From contig NZ_CP010271.1 of NCBI RefSeq assembly GCF_001456355.1, positions 3,162,001 through 3,226,000 on the forward strand: a stretch of DNA of 64,000 bases, read 5' to 3'. Of this stretch, positions 56,300-64,000 are shown in pieces. The stretch's first letter is position 1. Each line of letters starts with the position of its first letter. The notes beneath the pieces are model-generated. The model made no database searches, was not told the origin of the DNA, and was given only the letters and a program-made list of their open reading frames with translations. Source of the DNA: Mycobacteroides saopaulense (GTDB lineage Bacteria > Actinomycetota > Actinomycetes > Mycobacteriales > Mycobacteriaceae). The position numbers and the translations under genes are program-made.

Positions 56300-57766
56300 A
56301 TGTCGACGCGTCGCCGAATCTCCGTGGTCTTGATGACCTCGGCCGTTATCGGATCAAGCGTCGCGGTCGACATCGCCCCTCTGGCCTACGCCGACCCATG
56401 TGCCGGTCCCGCCGCGGGCCTACAACCACCCACCCCCGTTCCCGACGACGGCATGCCCGGTCAGGCTCCCCCGATCGGCCGCAGACCCGTCAACGCCAAC
56501 GACAAGGCACCCCTGCCGGAACTGGGCAAGCTGCCGCTGGCGATCCTCAAGCAGGTCCTGCCCCAGCAGAGCGCCAAGAAGAAGTCAGGGTGGGCCCAGG
56601 AGATGACGCGGCCGGCCCTGCCCAATCCACCGGAGCCCGGTTCGCCCAACAACCTGCAAGACCAGCAGGCCGCCGCCGTTGCGCCCGCGCCCCCGGCCCC
56701 CGCCGTCGGTCCGGCCGCGGAGGCCGCCGTTTCACCCACGACATCGGTCGTCGGCTGGGTCACCGGTGTGGACACCGGCGCCAACACGCTTCAAAAGTTC
56801 AGCATCTCCGGCACCGACCTCGGAATCATGTGGGACAACGGCGATAACGCCGGTCGCCAGGTGCTGATGGCCTTTGGCGATACCTACGGGTACTGCGGAA
56901 TGAAGAGCCAGCAGTGGCGCTACAACACGCTGCTGCGCACTCAGGACAAGTCGCTGTCGCGCGGTCTCGCGGTGGCGGAGGGATCGACCTCCAACCCGTA
57001 CGCCGGTTCCCCGCAGTCACGTCCGGGTTACTCCAAGCAGATCATCCCGCCCATCAAGTGGGCGGCCCAGGAGCGAGGCATCATCCCCACGGCCGCCATC
57101 TCGGTCGGGCGCACGCAGTACATGAACTACATGTCCATCAAGAGCTGGGACAGCGCCGGCGAGTGGACCACCAACTACTCGGCCACCGCCGTGTCCAACG
57201 ACAACGGTCAGAACTGGAAGACGTTCCCGCAGAGCATCCGTCCGGCCTCCCCCGACGCCATCAGCCAGGTCCCCTTCACTCCTGGAAACGAGAACTTCCA
57301 GCAGGCCGCGTACGTCAAGGGCAACGACGGCTACATCTACATCTTCGGAACCCCTTCCGGCCGAAGCGGATCCGCATTCGTCTCGCGTGCGCTGCCCGGG
57401 AACCTGCCCGATGCCGGCAAGCACGAGTTCTGGAACACCGACAGGGGCTCCTGGGTACCCGGCGACCCCAACGCAGCGACTCCGATCCTCTCGGGCCCGG
57501 TGGGCGAGATGTCAGCGCAGTACAACACCTACCTCAAGAAGTACCTGGTGATGTACGGCGACAAGCAAGGCGACGTTCTGCTCTCTACCTCCCCGGCGCC
57601 GCAAGGCCCGTGGAGCCCGCCACAGGTGATCGTCACCGAGGCCCAGATGCCGGGCGGCCCCTACGCGCCGTACCTGCACCCCTGGACCACCGGCAAGGAG
57701 CTGTACTTCAACTTGTCACTGTGGTCGGCGTACAACGTGATGTTGATGCGCACGACCCTTCCGTGA
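56300..57766 (+). CDS. Secreted DUF4185 protein, possible endo-D-arabinofuranase
   Basis: The 488-residue protein has a basic N-terminus and signal peptide (to about residue 32), a Pro/Ala-rich linker (about 35-150), and a DUF4185 beta-propeller-like domain (about 150-488) with GDTYGYCG and TPGNENFQQAAYVKGNDGYIYIFGTPSGR. DUF4185 has been assigned to endo-D-arabinofuranases (GH183) that cut arabinogalactan or lipoarabinomannan, so cell-wall remodelling is a reasonable expectation. GGAAGG precedes the ATG. Confidence 0.85.
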   Translation: MSTRRRISVVLMTSAVIGSSVAVDIAPLAYADPCAGPAAGLQPPTPVPDDGMPGQAPPIGRRPVNANDKAPLPELGKLPLAILKQVLPQQSAKKKSGWAQEMTRPALPNPPEPGSPNNLQDQQAAAVAPAPPAPAVGPAAEAAVSPTTSVVGWVTGVDTGANTLQKFSISGTDLGIMWDNGDNAGRQVLMAFGDTYGYCGMKSQQWRYNTLLRTQDKSLSRGLAVAEGSTSNPYAGSPQSRPGYSKQIIPPIKWAAQERGIIPTAAISVGRTQYMNYMSIKSWDSAGEWTTNYSATAVSNDNGQNWKTFPQSIRPASPDAISQVPFTPGNENFQQAAYVKGNDGYIYIFGTPSGRSGSAFVSRALPGNLPDAGKHEFWNTDRGSWVPGDPNAATPILSGPVGEMSAQYNTYLKKYLVMYGDKQGDVLLSTSPAPQGPWSPPQVIVTEAQMPGGPYAPYLHPWTTGKELYFNLSLWSAYNVMLMRTTLP

Positions 57767-57782
57767 TCGTTGCAGGGCCTTC

Positions 57783-58976
57783 CTAGAGCCGTTCGATGAT
57801 GGTCGCGTTGGCCAAACCGCCCGCCTCACACATCGTTTGCAGTCCGTAACGCCCGCCGGTCTGCTCCAGCACCGATACCAGGGTGGTCATGAGCCGGCCA
57901 CCGCTGGCCCCCAGAGGGTGACCGATCGCAATGGCCCCACCGTTGACGTTGACCTTCGCCACATCGGCCCCCGTCTCGGCCTGCCAAGCCAGGACCACCG
58001 ATGCGAATGCCTCGTTGACCTCGAAGGCGTCGATGTCGGCCAGGGACAACCCCGCGCGGTCAAGGACTTTCGCGGTGGCGGGGATGACCCCGGTGAGCAT
58101 GTACAACGGATCGTCGCCCACGACTGCGACCGAATGCACTCGCGCCCGCGGCGTCAGGCCGAGACGTCGGGCGGTCTCGCTGGAAGTGATGAGCACCGCC
58201 GAGGCGCCGTCGTTGATCGGCGAGGAGTTGCCCGCGGTGACCTTCCAATCGGTCTGCGGGAAGCGCTGCTCCCACAGCTCGTTACGGAAGGCAGGCTTGA
58301 GCCCCGCCAGTACCTCGATGGTGGTCGACGGCCGCACGGATTCGTCCATACTCACCTCGACCAGATCACCATCGACATTGGGCGCCTTGATCGGCACCAC
58401 ATCACGCGTGAATCTGCCCTCCGCCCACGCCTGCGCAGCGCGGCGATGACTCTCGGCAGAGAAGGCGTCCAGCTGCGCGCGCGAGAGGTTCCACTTCCCG
58501 GCGATCAGCTCGGCACTGATGCCCTGCGGAACAAGACCTTCCGGATAGCGTTGGGCAACTTCGGAACCGAAGAAATCCTTGCCCAGGCTTTGACTGCCCA
58601 TCGGTACCCGGCTCATCGATTCGATCCCGGAGGCGATCACCACGTCATAGGCGCCGGCGATGACCCCTTGTGCGGCAAAGTGGATGGCCTGCTGACTGCT
58701 GCCACACTGACGGTCCACGGTCACCGCCGGGACCGTCTCCGGCAACCCGGCGGCCAGTGCGGCCCAGCGTGCCGTGTTGGAGCTCTGCTCCCCCACCTGT
58801 CCGACGGCACCGCTGATCACATCGTCGACAAGGGCCGGGTCGATGCCGGTGCGCTCGACGAGTGCACGGATGGCGTGCGCGTGCAGATCGACCGGGTGCA
58901 CCCCTGAGAGCGACCCACCGGGCTTCCCCTTGCCGACGGGGGTGCGTACCGCATCGACGATCACTGCATCTCTCAT
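57783..58976 (-). CDS. Acetyl-CoA acyltransferase (thiolase)
   Basis: The 397-residue thiolase has Cys91 in DRQCGSSQQA, NEAFASV, GHPLGASG and the second catalytic Cys in MCEAGGLANA. It should cleave or form beta-ketoacyl-CoA in fatty-acid metabolism. It is divergent from an HxlR regulator with a palindrome between; the regulator probably controls it. The longer upstream frame is rejected as it runs through that promoter. Confidence 0.93.
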   Translation of the reverse strand: MRDAVIVDAVRTPVGKGKPGGSLSGVHPVDLHAHAIRALVERTGIDPALVDDVISGAVGQVGEQSSNTARWAALAAGLPETVPAVTVDRQCGSSQQAIHFAAQGVIAGAYDVVIASGIESMSRVPMGSQSLGKDFFGSEVAQRYPEGLVPQGISAELIAGKWNLSRAQLDAFSAESHRRAAQAWAEGRFTRDVVPIKAPNVDGDLVEVSMDESVRPSTTIEVLAGLKPAFRNELWEQRFPQTDWKVTAGNSSPINDGASAVLITSSETARRLGLTPRARVHSVAVVGDDPLYMLTGVIPATAKVLDRAGLSLADIDAFEVNEAFASVVLAWQAETGADVAKVNVNGGAIAIGHPLGASGGRLMTTLVSVLEQTGGRYGLQTMCEAGGLANATIIERL

Positions 58977-59029
58977 GGTGTGCCTCCTGAATTCGGCGTT
59001 GAACTCCTCTTCTGCCGGTATACGCCTGG

Positions 59030-59050
59030 TTAGTTGGAAAACACAACTAA
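59030..59050. promoter_or_regulatory. HxlR-type operator TTAGTTG-n7-CAACTAA
   Basis: The 21-base inverted repeat has perfect 7-bp arms and is followed at 59074 by a further TAAGTTG half-site. It lies between thiolase and HxlR genes; A/T-rich arms fit an HxlR dimer site. Confidence 0.7.
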
Positions 59051-59092
59051 GTGTGATCGAGTGCATAACATGCTAAGTTGGATTTTACGACT

Positions 59093-59518
59093 ATGAGAGA
59101 GTGCTCAATATCCCATGCCCTCGACGTGATCGGGGAACGCTGGACCCTGGTGGCCCTGCGCGAGATCATGCTGGGCAATCGGCGGTTCGACGAGATCGTC
59201 CGGAACACCGGTGCCAGTCGCGACATCCTGGCCACGCGGCTGCGCAAGCTCGTGGACGCAGGCGTCGTGGAGAAGCGGCAGTACGAGCAGCGCCCTCCCC
59301 GATACGAGTACCTGCTGACCGAATCGGGACGTGCACTGCGACCGGTACTGTTCGCGTTGATGGAGTGGGGTGACACATTCGTCACGCAGGGTCCACCACC
59401 GACCGTCTGGGAACACGAATGCGGATCGGTACTACACGTCCAGCCGTCGTGCGAGAGTTGCGGAGAGGTAGTGACATTCGACGATCTCACCCCGCGCCGC
59501 CTGGGGCAGGTGCGATGA
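59093..59518 (+). CDS. HxlR family winged-helix regulator
   Basis: The 141-residue regulator has the HxlR signature CSISHALDVIGERWTLVALREIMLGNRRFDEI, with the N-terminal Cys4 common to redox-sensing members, and a C-terminal zinc-type Cys set (HECGSVLHVQPSCESCGE). ATG 59093 starts the family sequence; TTG 59078 is possible. Its stop overlaps the DUF1990 start (ATGA). Confidence 0.9.
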   Translation: MRECSISHALDVIGERWTLVALREIMLGNRRFDEIVRNTGASRDILATRLRKLVDAGVVEKRQYEQRPPRYEYLLTESGRALRPVLFALMEWGDTFVTQGPPPTVWEHECGSVLHVQPSCESCGEVVTFDDLTPRRLGQVR

Positions 59519-60030
59519 GTTCCACGTCATTGACGTACCAACCCGCGGGCGCCACCTACCCGGGCGAGGCCACCTGGCCTACCACGCCGCCGGAGCTGCG
59601 ACGGTTCGAGCGAACCGTCGCTATCGGACGTGGCGATGAGGTGTGGCGAGAGTCCGCACGAGCCGTACTCAACTGGGGAGTCAAGCGGCGCAGCGGGTTC
59701 CGAGTGAGCCCTGAAGCGACCGTGAGCCAGGGCGCCGAATTCCGGATCAGCGTGGGATGGGGCCCGCTCTCCGTTCACGAGCCGGTCCGCATCGTTGCCG
59801 TGGCCGATACCGACACCCGATGCGGATTCGCCTACGGGACGTTGCCTGGGCATCCGGTGTCCGGCGAGGAAGCGTTCGTCGTCCACAGGAACGCCGACGG
59901 CACCGTGTTTCTCACGCTGCGCTCACTAACGCAGCCGGCGCGAGTCGGGTTCTGGCGGCCAATGTTTCCCGCCCTACTGGTGGCACAGCGGATCTTCCGC
60001 CGTCGCTATCTGCGCTCGCTATTGCCTTAG
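59515..60030 (+). CDS. DUF1990 family protein
   Basis: The 171-residue protein shows the DUF1990 pattern: LTYQPAGATYPG, NWGVKRRSGF, and FAYGTLPGHPVSGEEAFVVHR. Function unknown; the fold is SRPBCC-like. Translationally coupled to the HxlR regulator, so probably part of its response. Confidence 0.87.
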   Translation: MSSTSLTYQPAGATYPGEATWPTTPPELRRFERTVAIGRGDEVWRESARAVLNWGVKRRSGFRVSPEATVSQGAEFRISVGWGPLSVHEPVRIVAVADTDTRCGFAYGTLPGHPVSGEEAFVVHRNADGTVFLTLRSLTQPARVGFWRPMFPALLVAQRIFRRRYLRSLLP

Positions 60031-60935
60031 ACGACGGATGCTGCGATGTCCACCAATGTCCGGGCCGGTCCGGTCGGCGGAGAACCCGGTCGCCACACCG
60101 CGCGGAACTGGCGCGTGAAGCCGGCCCCGTCCGCGGGCAACACCTCCACCAGCGTTCCCGCCGACAATTCGGGTGCTGCGATCAGGCGGCTGATCACCGC
60201 GGGCGCCAATCCTGTTGCCGCCGCGGCCTTGATCGCTGCTGCAGAACCGAGTTCGGCCGCGGGGGCCGCGGGCTGGCAGACCTGACTCAATACTTCCCAG
60301 ACGGTGTCGCGTGTTCCCGAGCCAGGCTCTCGCATGAGCAGTGGCGTCGTGGCCAGTTCGCGCAGCGTCACCGGTTTACGACGACGCGCCCACTTGTGTG
60401 CCGGCCCCACCACGATCACCAGCTCGTCAGCTCCCAGCACCTCCCCACCCAGACCGGGCGGCGCGTGCGGGCCCTCGATGAATCCCAGTGTCGCGCTTCC
60501 TCCGCGCACCAACTCGCACACTTGCTGCGTGTTGCCGACCTCGAGCGATACCGTGACATCGGCATGCCGTGCACGAAGGGCAGTGAGCCACAAAGGTATC
60601 CGATGATCGGCGATGGTGCGCGAGGCCGCGACGATCAGGCGCGGTGTTTGACCGGAGTGTAGAGCCGCGACACCGGTGACGAATTCTCGCGCCGCGGCCA
60701 GCACCGGCGTCGCATAGCCCACCACTGCGAGTCCGGCATCGGTAAGCCGCGATCCCGTCGGGCCGCGTTCCAAGAGCACCAGGCGCAGCCGGCGTTCCAG
60801 CGCCCGGATTCGCATGCTGGCGGCGGGCTGCGAAATTCCGTGCTGGCGTGCCGCCGCACCCAGGCTGCCCGTCTCGGCGACGGACACCAACAGGTCCAGT
60901 ACGCCGAGGTCGGGAGTACCCGGAGGAAGAGGCAT
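60027..60935 (-). CDS. LysR family regulator
   Basis: The 302-residue regulator has the N-terminal winged helix (LVSVAETGSLGAAARQHGISQPAASMRIRALERRL) and a full effector domain. It has a small gap of 64 bases to the divergent deaminase gene. LysR genes of this CysB/YeiE-like type often neighbour YeiH transporters; here the YeiH gene is 29 kb away. Confidence 0.9.
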   Translation of the reverse strand: MPLPPGTPDLGVLDLLVSVAETGSLGAAARQHGISQPAASMRIRALERRLRLVLLERGPTGSRLTDAGLAVVGYATPVLAAAREFVTGVAALHSGQTPRLIVAASRTIADHRIPLWLTALRARHADVTVSLEVGNTQQVCELVRGGSATLGFIEGPHAPPGLGGEVLGADELVIVVGPAHKWARRRKPVTLRELATTPLLMREPGSGTRDTVWEVLSQVCQPAAPAAELGSAAAIKAAAATGLAPAVISRLIAAPELSAGTLVEVLPADGAGFTRQFRAVWRPGSPPTGPARTLVDIAASVV

Positions 60936-60999
60936 AAGAACAGTTTATGGGACTTAGGCGCCACCCCGGCAACATCTCTGGGGCTACCATGGGAACGCC

Positions 61000-61476
61000 A
61001 TGGACGACAACGACATCCAACATCTGCGCCGCTGCGTGGAGCTTGCCGCCGAGGCGCTCGACGCCGGCGACGAGCCCTTCGGATCACTGCTCACCGGGCC
61101 GGACGGCACCGTTCTGATGGAGGAACGCAACCGCGTCGGCGGAGGCGACTCGACGCGTCACCCCGAGTTCGAACTGGCTCGGTGGGCCGCCGAGAACCAG
61201 TCGGCCACAGATCGTTCGTCCTCAACGGTGTACACCTCCGGAGAGCATTGCCCGATGTGCTCGGCAGCCCACGCATGGGTTGGCCTGGGCCGCATTGTGT
61301 ACGCCGCCTCGTCGGCCCAACTGACACAATGGCTCACCGAGCTCGGCGTGCCACCGAGTCCGGTTGCCGCGCTCTCCATCAACGAGGTGGCACCCGGCAT
61401 CGAGACCGACGGCCCCGCACCGAGTCTCGCCGGAGACGTGCACGCCCTGCACGTCCAGTTTCGCTCGGGTGGCTGA
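61000..61476 (+). CDS. Nucleoside deaminase-family protein
   Basis: The 158-residue cytidine/guanine-deaminase-fold enzyme has HPEFELARWAA (the zinc His and catalytic Glu) and EHCPMCSAAHAWVG (zinc Cys pair). The HPE variant replaces HAE. Substrate may be guanine, cytosine or another amino-heterocycle. It is divergent from the LysR gene, suggesting control by it. Confidence 0.87.
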   Translation: MDDNDIQHLRRCVELAAEALDAGDEPFGSLLTGPDGTVLMEERNRVGGGDSTRHPEFELARWAAENQSATDRSSSTVYTSGEHCPMCSAAHAWVGLGRIVYAASSAQLTQWLTELGVPPSPVAALSINEVAPGIETDGPAPSLAGDVHALHVQFRSGG

Positions 61477-61481
61477 TCAGC

Positions 61482-63062
61482 TCATTTGACACACGGGACG
61501 CCGTCGGCGCCCATCTGGCTCAGGTCCGTAGGCGCGGGGGCTTGGACGCCTGTTCCGGTCGCGGCAACCGCCGTCATCACGTCCGAGGGTGCTGCGTCTC
61601 CAGACGAGTCGCCCTTCTTGCCGGCACTGTGGTGGGCGATGTAGGCGTCCACGGGAAGTTGCGAGCCCACCGTCAGCTGGACGGTTCCCGGTGCGACCGC
61701 GCCGGATTCCGTGATGGGCAGGTGCAGCTGATCGGCGAGCGCCTGCGCGCCCTCCTGGGCGCCGGCGCCGTACACAATCGAGCTCTCGGTCGACATGGTC
61801 TCGGCCGTCGACGCGCGACCCCGCGTGAATCCCCGAGCGGTAAAGGCATCTTCGATCGCCGCCGCCAGCCCGTCGCGCCCCGTCGCGTTCACCACGTTGA
61901 GCACCACCGGCGCCGAAAGCGCAGCCGCAGGAGCCTCCACGTCCGAGGCCGGCGGTACGGGCGCGGCATCTGCCGAGAAACGGTCGCGGACAATCTGCCG
62001 GATGGTGGGCAGGTCGACGATGTTGACGTCCGAGCCGTTGGAATCCTGCCCGAAGTCGGAAATGGGCAGTGTATAGAAGGACGTCGGCCTCTTGGTCAGT
62101 TGCGTAGCGCGCGCGGCGAAGTCGACGATATTGAGCCCGGAGTCGATTGCGACGTTCTCATGCGCGACGTTCAGGATGTTGCGCAGCGCAGCGGGATTCG
62201 ACATCGCCCCGCCCTTGCGCACCGCGGTCAACAACGACACCAGGAATGCTTGCTGGCGCCGGGTGCGATCCATATCGGTGAACGACCCGTCGTTTTCGTC
62301 CCGGCGTTGCCTGACAAAGGCCATCGCCTGGGCCGCATCGATCTGCTGAACGCCTTCATGGAAGTTGGCACCGGAAAACTCATCGACCGTGTCATGGTTC
62401 AGGCACACCGTGATGGGTTGCACCGTCTTGGCGATCTGGAAGAACGCGGCAAGAGTCACCTCGATGAAGTGATCGATCGGCACATCCAAGAAGTTGCGCA
62501 CCGTGTCGATTTGAGCCTTGCGCCCCGCCTCCCGGGCGGCCTGTTCACGAGCGGTGAGATCGTTGGCGCCCGCCGCGCCGGAGCCGCTGGATGCCTGCTC
62601 GTCCAACGCCTGCTGGTAGGCGAATCCGTATGCCTGTTTGACCTTGCCCTTGCAGACCGACCCGGGGCACCCCGCCAGGTCCACATAGTCGTCGCGCGGT
62701 ATCGACACGGCGGAGATGGGTCCGCCGCCACCCGGAATGTGCACCACGATCAACACATTCGCGTTGTACCCACCGGAGGTCTCGTCACCGGCATGCAGCG
62801 CGTCGTACATCTCCTGTGGCAACGGTTGTCCGTTTTGATCGAGCCGGCTGTCCAGCCCCATCAGCAGGATGTTCTGATCCTGACCGGCCGGGGTCAGCAC
62901 TCCAGGCAAAACGTGTGACGTGATGATCTGCCCCACGGCGGTGTTGTATCCGGCCCAACCAAATCCCGTGATGGACATGACAAAAGCCGCCGTGGCACCC
63001 GCAAGCAGGCGTCCCTTTTCCAGCACCCAGCGCTGCGCTTGGCCAGACTCTAGTTCGCCCAT
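61482..63062 (-). CDS. LytR-CpsA-Psr (LCP) family protein
   Basis: The 526-residue protein has a single N-terminal membrane helix (about 20-42), the LCP catalytic domain (about 55-330, with ILLMGLDSR, SIPRDDYV, DMDRTRRQQAFL), and a LytR_C domain (about 380-480). LCP enzymes ligate arabinogalactan to peptidoglycan in mycobacteria; a second LCP gene is usually responsible for most activity. It has a C-terminal extra tail rich in Ala/Thr/Pro. Confidence 0.92.
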   Translation of the reverse strand: MGELESGQAQRWVLEKGRLLAGATAAFVMSITGFGWAGYNTAVGQIITSHVLPGVLTPAGQDQNILLMGLDSRLDQNGQPLPQEMYDALHAGDETSGGYNANVLIVVHIPGGGGPISAVSIPRDDYVDLAGCPGSVCKGKVKQAYGFAYQQALDEQASSGSGAAGANDLTAREQAAREAGRKAQIDTVRNFLDVPIDHFIEVTLAAFFQIAKTVQPITVCLNHDTVDEFSGANFHEGVQQIDAAQAMAFVRQRRDENDGSFTDMDRTRRQQAFLVSLLTAVRKGGAMSNPAALRNILNVAHENVAIDSGLNIVDFAARATQLTKRPTSFYTLPISDFGQDSNGSDVNIVDLPTIRQIVRDRFSADAAPVPPASDVEAPAAALSAPVVLNVVNATGRDGLAAAIEDAFTARGFTRGRASTAETMSTESSIVYGAGAQEGAQALADQLHLPITESGAVAPGTVQLTVGSQLPVDAYIAHHSAGKKGDSSGDAAPSDVMTAVAATGTGVQAPAPTDLSQMGADGVPCVK

Positions 63063-63173
63063 AACGATTCACCATTGTTCTGGATGACCCGTCCAAAATG
63101 CGTCAGGTGCGCATCGGGCGCCCCGGCGAGTCCTGCGGCTGTGAGGTGGGTGTGGATCCGCTACGGCCGCCTG

Positions 63174-63602
63174 CTAATCCGCACGGGTGAGCCCCAGCAC
63201 CGGGATCACCCGTGCGGTTTTGCGTTCATATTCGGCGAAGTTCTCGAACTTCTCGGCCTGACGGGCATAGATACGATCCCGCTCCTGCCCCACCACATCG
63301 CGCACCGTCACCGGGTAGTGGTCGCCGCCGATCTCCACCGATACCTGCCCCGGGTTGGCCAGCGCGTTGTAGTACCACGCGGAACTGCGCTCGCGCCCGT
63401 TATTGGAGGCGAAGACGTAGATCTCACCACCATCGCCGCCGGGCTGGTACGCCATCGGATTTTGTCGCGCTTCGCCCGACTTGGCACCCACGGTGTGCAG
63501 GATCAACATGTCGAACTGCGCAAAGAATCCACCAGCACCGCCTGTTTCGCGGATCTCGGTCATCACATTGGCATGGAAGTCATCAGGGTTTGTCTCGGTC
63601 AT
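63174..63602 (-). CDS. Deazaflavin (F420)-dependent nitroreductase-family protein
   Basis: The 142-residue protein matches the DDN family: LILHTVGAKSGEARQNPMAYQPGGDG and ASNNGRERSSAWYYNALANPGQVSVEIGG. Such proteins use F420H2 to reduce quinones or nitro compounds. ATG 63602 was chosen since the longer frame overlaps the TetR gene. Confidence 0.92.
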   Translation of the reverse strand: MTETNPDDFHANVMTEIRETGGAGGFFAQFDMLILHTVGAKSGEARQNPMAYQPGGDGGEIYVFASNNGRERSSAWYYNALANPGQVSVEIGGDHYPVTVRDVVGQERDRIYARQAEKFENFAEYERKTARVIPVLGLTRAD

Positions 63603-63630
63603 GCCACATGCAATGTCAACCGCACTGACA

Positions 63631-64000
63631 TTATTCCAGGCGGCGTAGAAAGTCGTCGATGATTCCGCCGAGGAAGGCGTCGTCGACCGCCTCACCCGTC
63701 ACGATGACCCGGTAGTACAGCGGTGCCACCAACTGTTCGGCCAGTCGCGCAGCATCCACGTCGGCGGGCAGTTCTCCACGCTGCACCGCACGCGCGATCG
63801 GAATCTGGTCGCGCGCCTGCTGTTCACGCAGATAACGAGCGCGGAACGCATCCGCGAGCTGCGGGTCATGCTGCGATTGGCCGATGAGCGCCCGGAACAC
63901 CGCCCCGGCATCGTCGGTGGTGAGGAATCGGGCGGTGGCACCCAGGTGGTGCCGCAGGTCGGCCTCAAGCCCGCCGAGGTCCGGCGGATCTAACTGGAAG
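63631..64000 (-). CDS. TetR family regulator, C-terminal part (cut by window)
   Basis: The frame remains open to the window edge (reads ...LGGLEADLRHHLGATARFLTTDDAGAVFRALIGQSQHDPQ), so the gene starts outside. The 123 visible residues are the helical C-terminal ligand domain common to TetR_C_11-type regulators. It lies 28 bases upstream of the deazaflavin-dependent gene and may be co-transcribed with it. Confidence 0.8.
   Translation of the reverse strand, partial: FQLDPPDLGGLEADLRHHLGATARFLTTDDAGAVFRALIGQSQHDPQLADAFRARYLREQQARDQIPIARAVQRGELPADVDAARLAEQLVAPLYYRVIVTGEAVDDAFLGGIIDDFLRRLE

Noticed and set aside
60840..62918. 692-codon open frame on the plus strand
   Set aside because: It is antisense to the LCP, deaminase and LysR genes, with Arg/His-rich composition typical of a high-GC shadow frame.

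Overview
The window reads as a chromosomal segment from a nontuberculous mycobacterium, most likely a rapid grower of the Mycobacteroides abscessus/chelonae type. This is inferred from high GC and GTG starts, the gene families present (class Ib nrdHIE/nrdF, CYP136, CYP125/KshA/HsaA-type steroid enzymes, WhiB, SigC, mycothiol- and F420-linked families, LCP and DUF4185 cell-wall proteins) and gene order. About 70 protein genes, one frameshifted SRPBCC pseudogene and one tRNA-Ala(GGC) are supported. I see no rRNA, CRISPR array, insertion sequence or prophage.

Region 1 (1-21 kb) follows the order I recall for M. tuberculosis Rv3048c-Rv3059: nrdF, then nrdE-nrdI-nrdH, an FMN reductase with a divergent TetR, an SDR, a TetR and CYP136. 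Genes are inserted between nrdF and nrdE, including a GC-poorer pair at 6.4-10.0 kb: a small exported protein and a 1010-residue membrane protein with an extracellular cysteine-peptidase-like domain. Both nrd promoters carry a pair of NrdR-like boxes spaced exactly 32 bp.

Region 2 (21-32 kb) holds a stand-alone LeuA regulatory-domain protein behind a leader hairpin and Leu-rich reading frame, a CobW GTPase, redox enzymes, a SigC module (SigC, PepSY membrane protein, zinc-finger anti-sigma-like protein), and a nitrogen-compound operon (BiuH-like hydrolase, CodB-type permease) next to a YeiH-type transporter.

Region 3 (32-44 kb) is lipid- and redox-oriented: an acyl-CoA synthetase, a PASTA lipoprotein, TetR/SDR pairs (one SDR with a fresh 27-bp tandem duplication), a pyrimidine-dimer glycosylase, an S58 peptidase, a sirtuin, an acyltransferase, a metallo-beta-lactamase-fold enzyme, a SpoIIAA-like protein, a DUF1460 exported enzyme and a WhiB3-like factor.

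Region 4 (44-49 kb) is a compact steroid-catabolism island, hsaA-kshA divergent from a CYP125-type P450, with an exact match to the KstR operator consensus between kshA and the P450. Region 5 (49-64 kb) holds tRNA-Ala, an MFS transporter, phosphoglucomutase, two tandem carboxylesterases, a secreted DUF4185 protein, a thiolase divergent from an HxlR regulator, a LysR regulator, a deaminase, an LCP protein, a deazaflavin-dependent reductase and a TetR gene cut by the window edge.

Across the window a palindrome of the form ACTTGAC-n4/5-GTCAAGT occurs at three separate promoters (1234, 19369, 32029), suggesting one shared TetR-type regulon.
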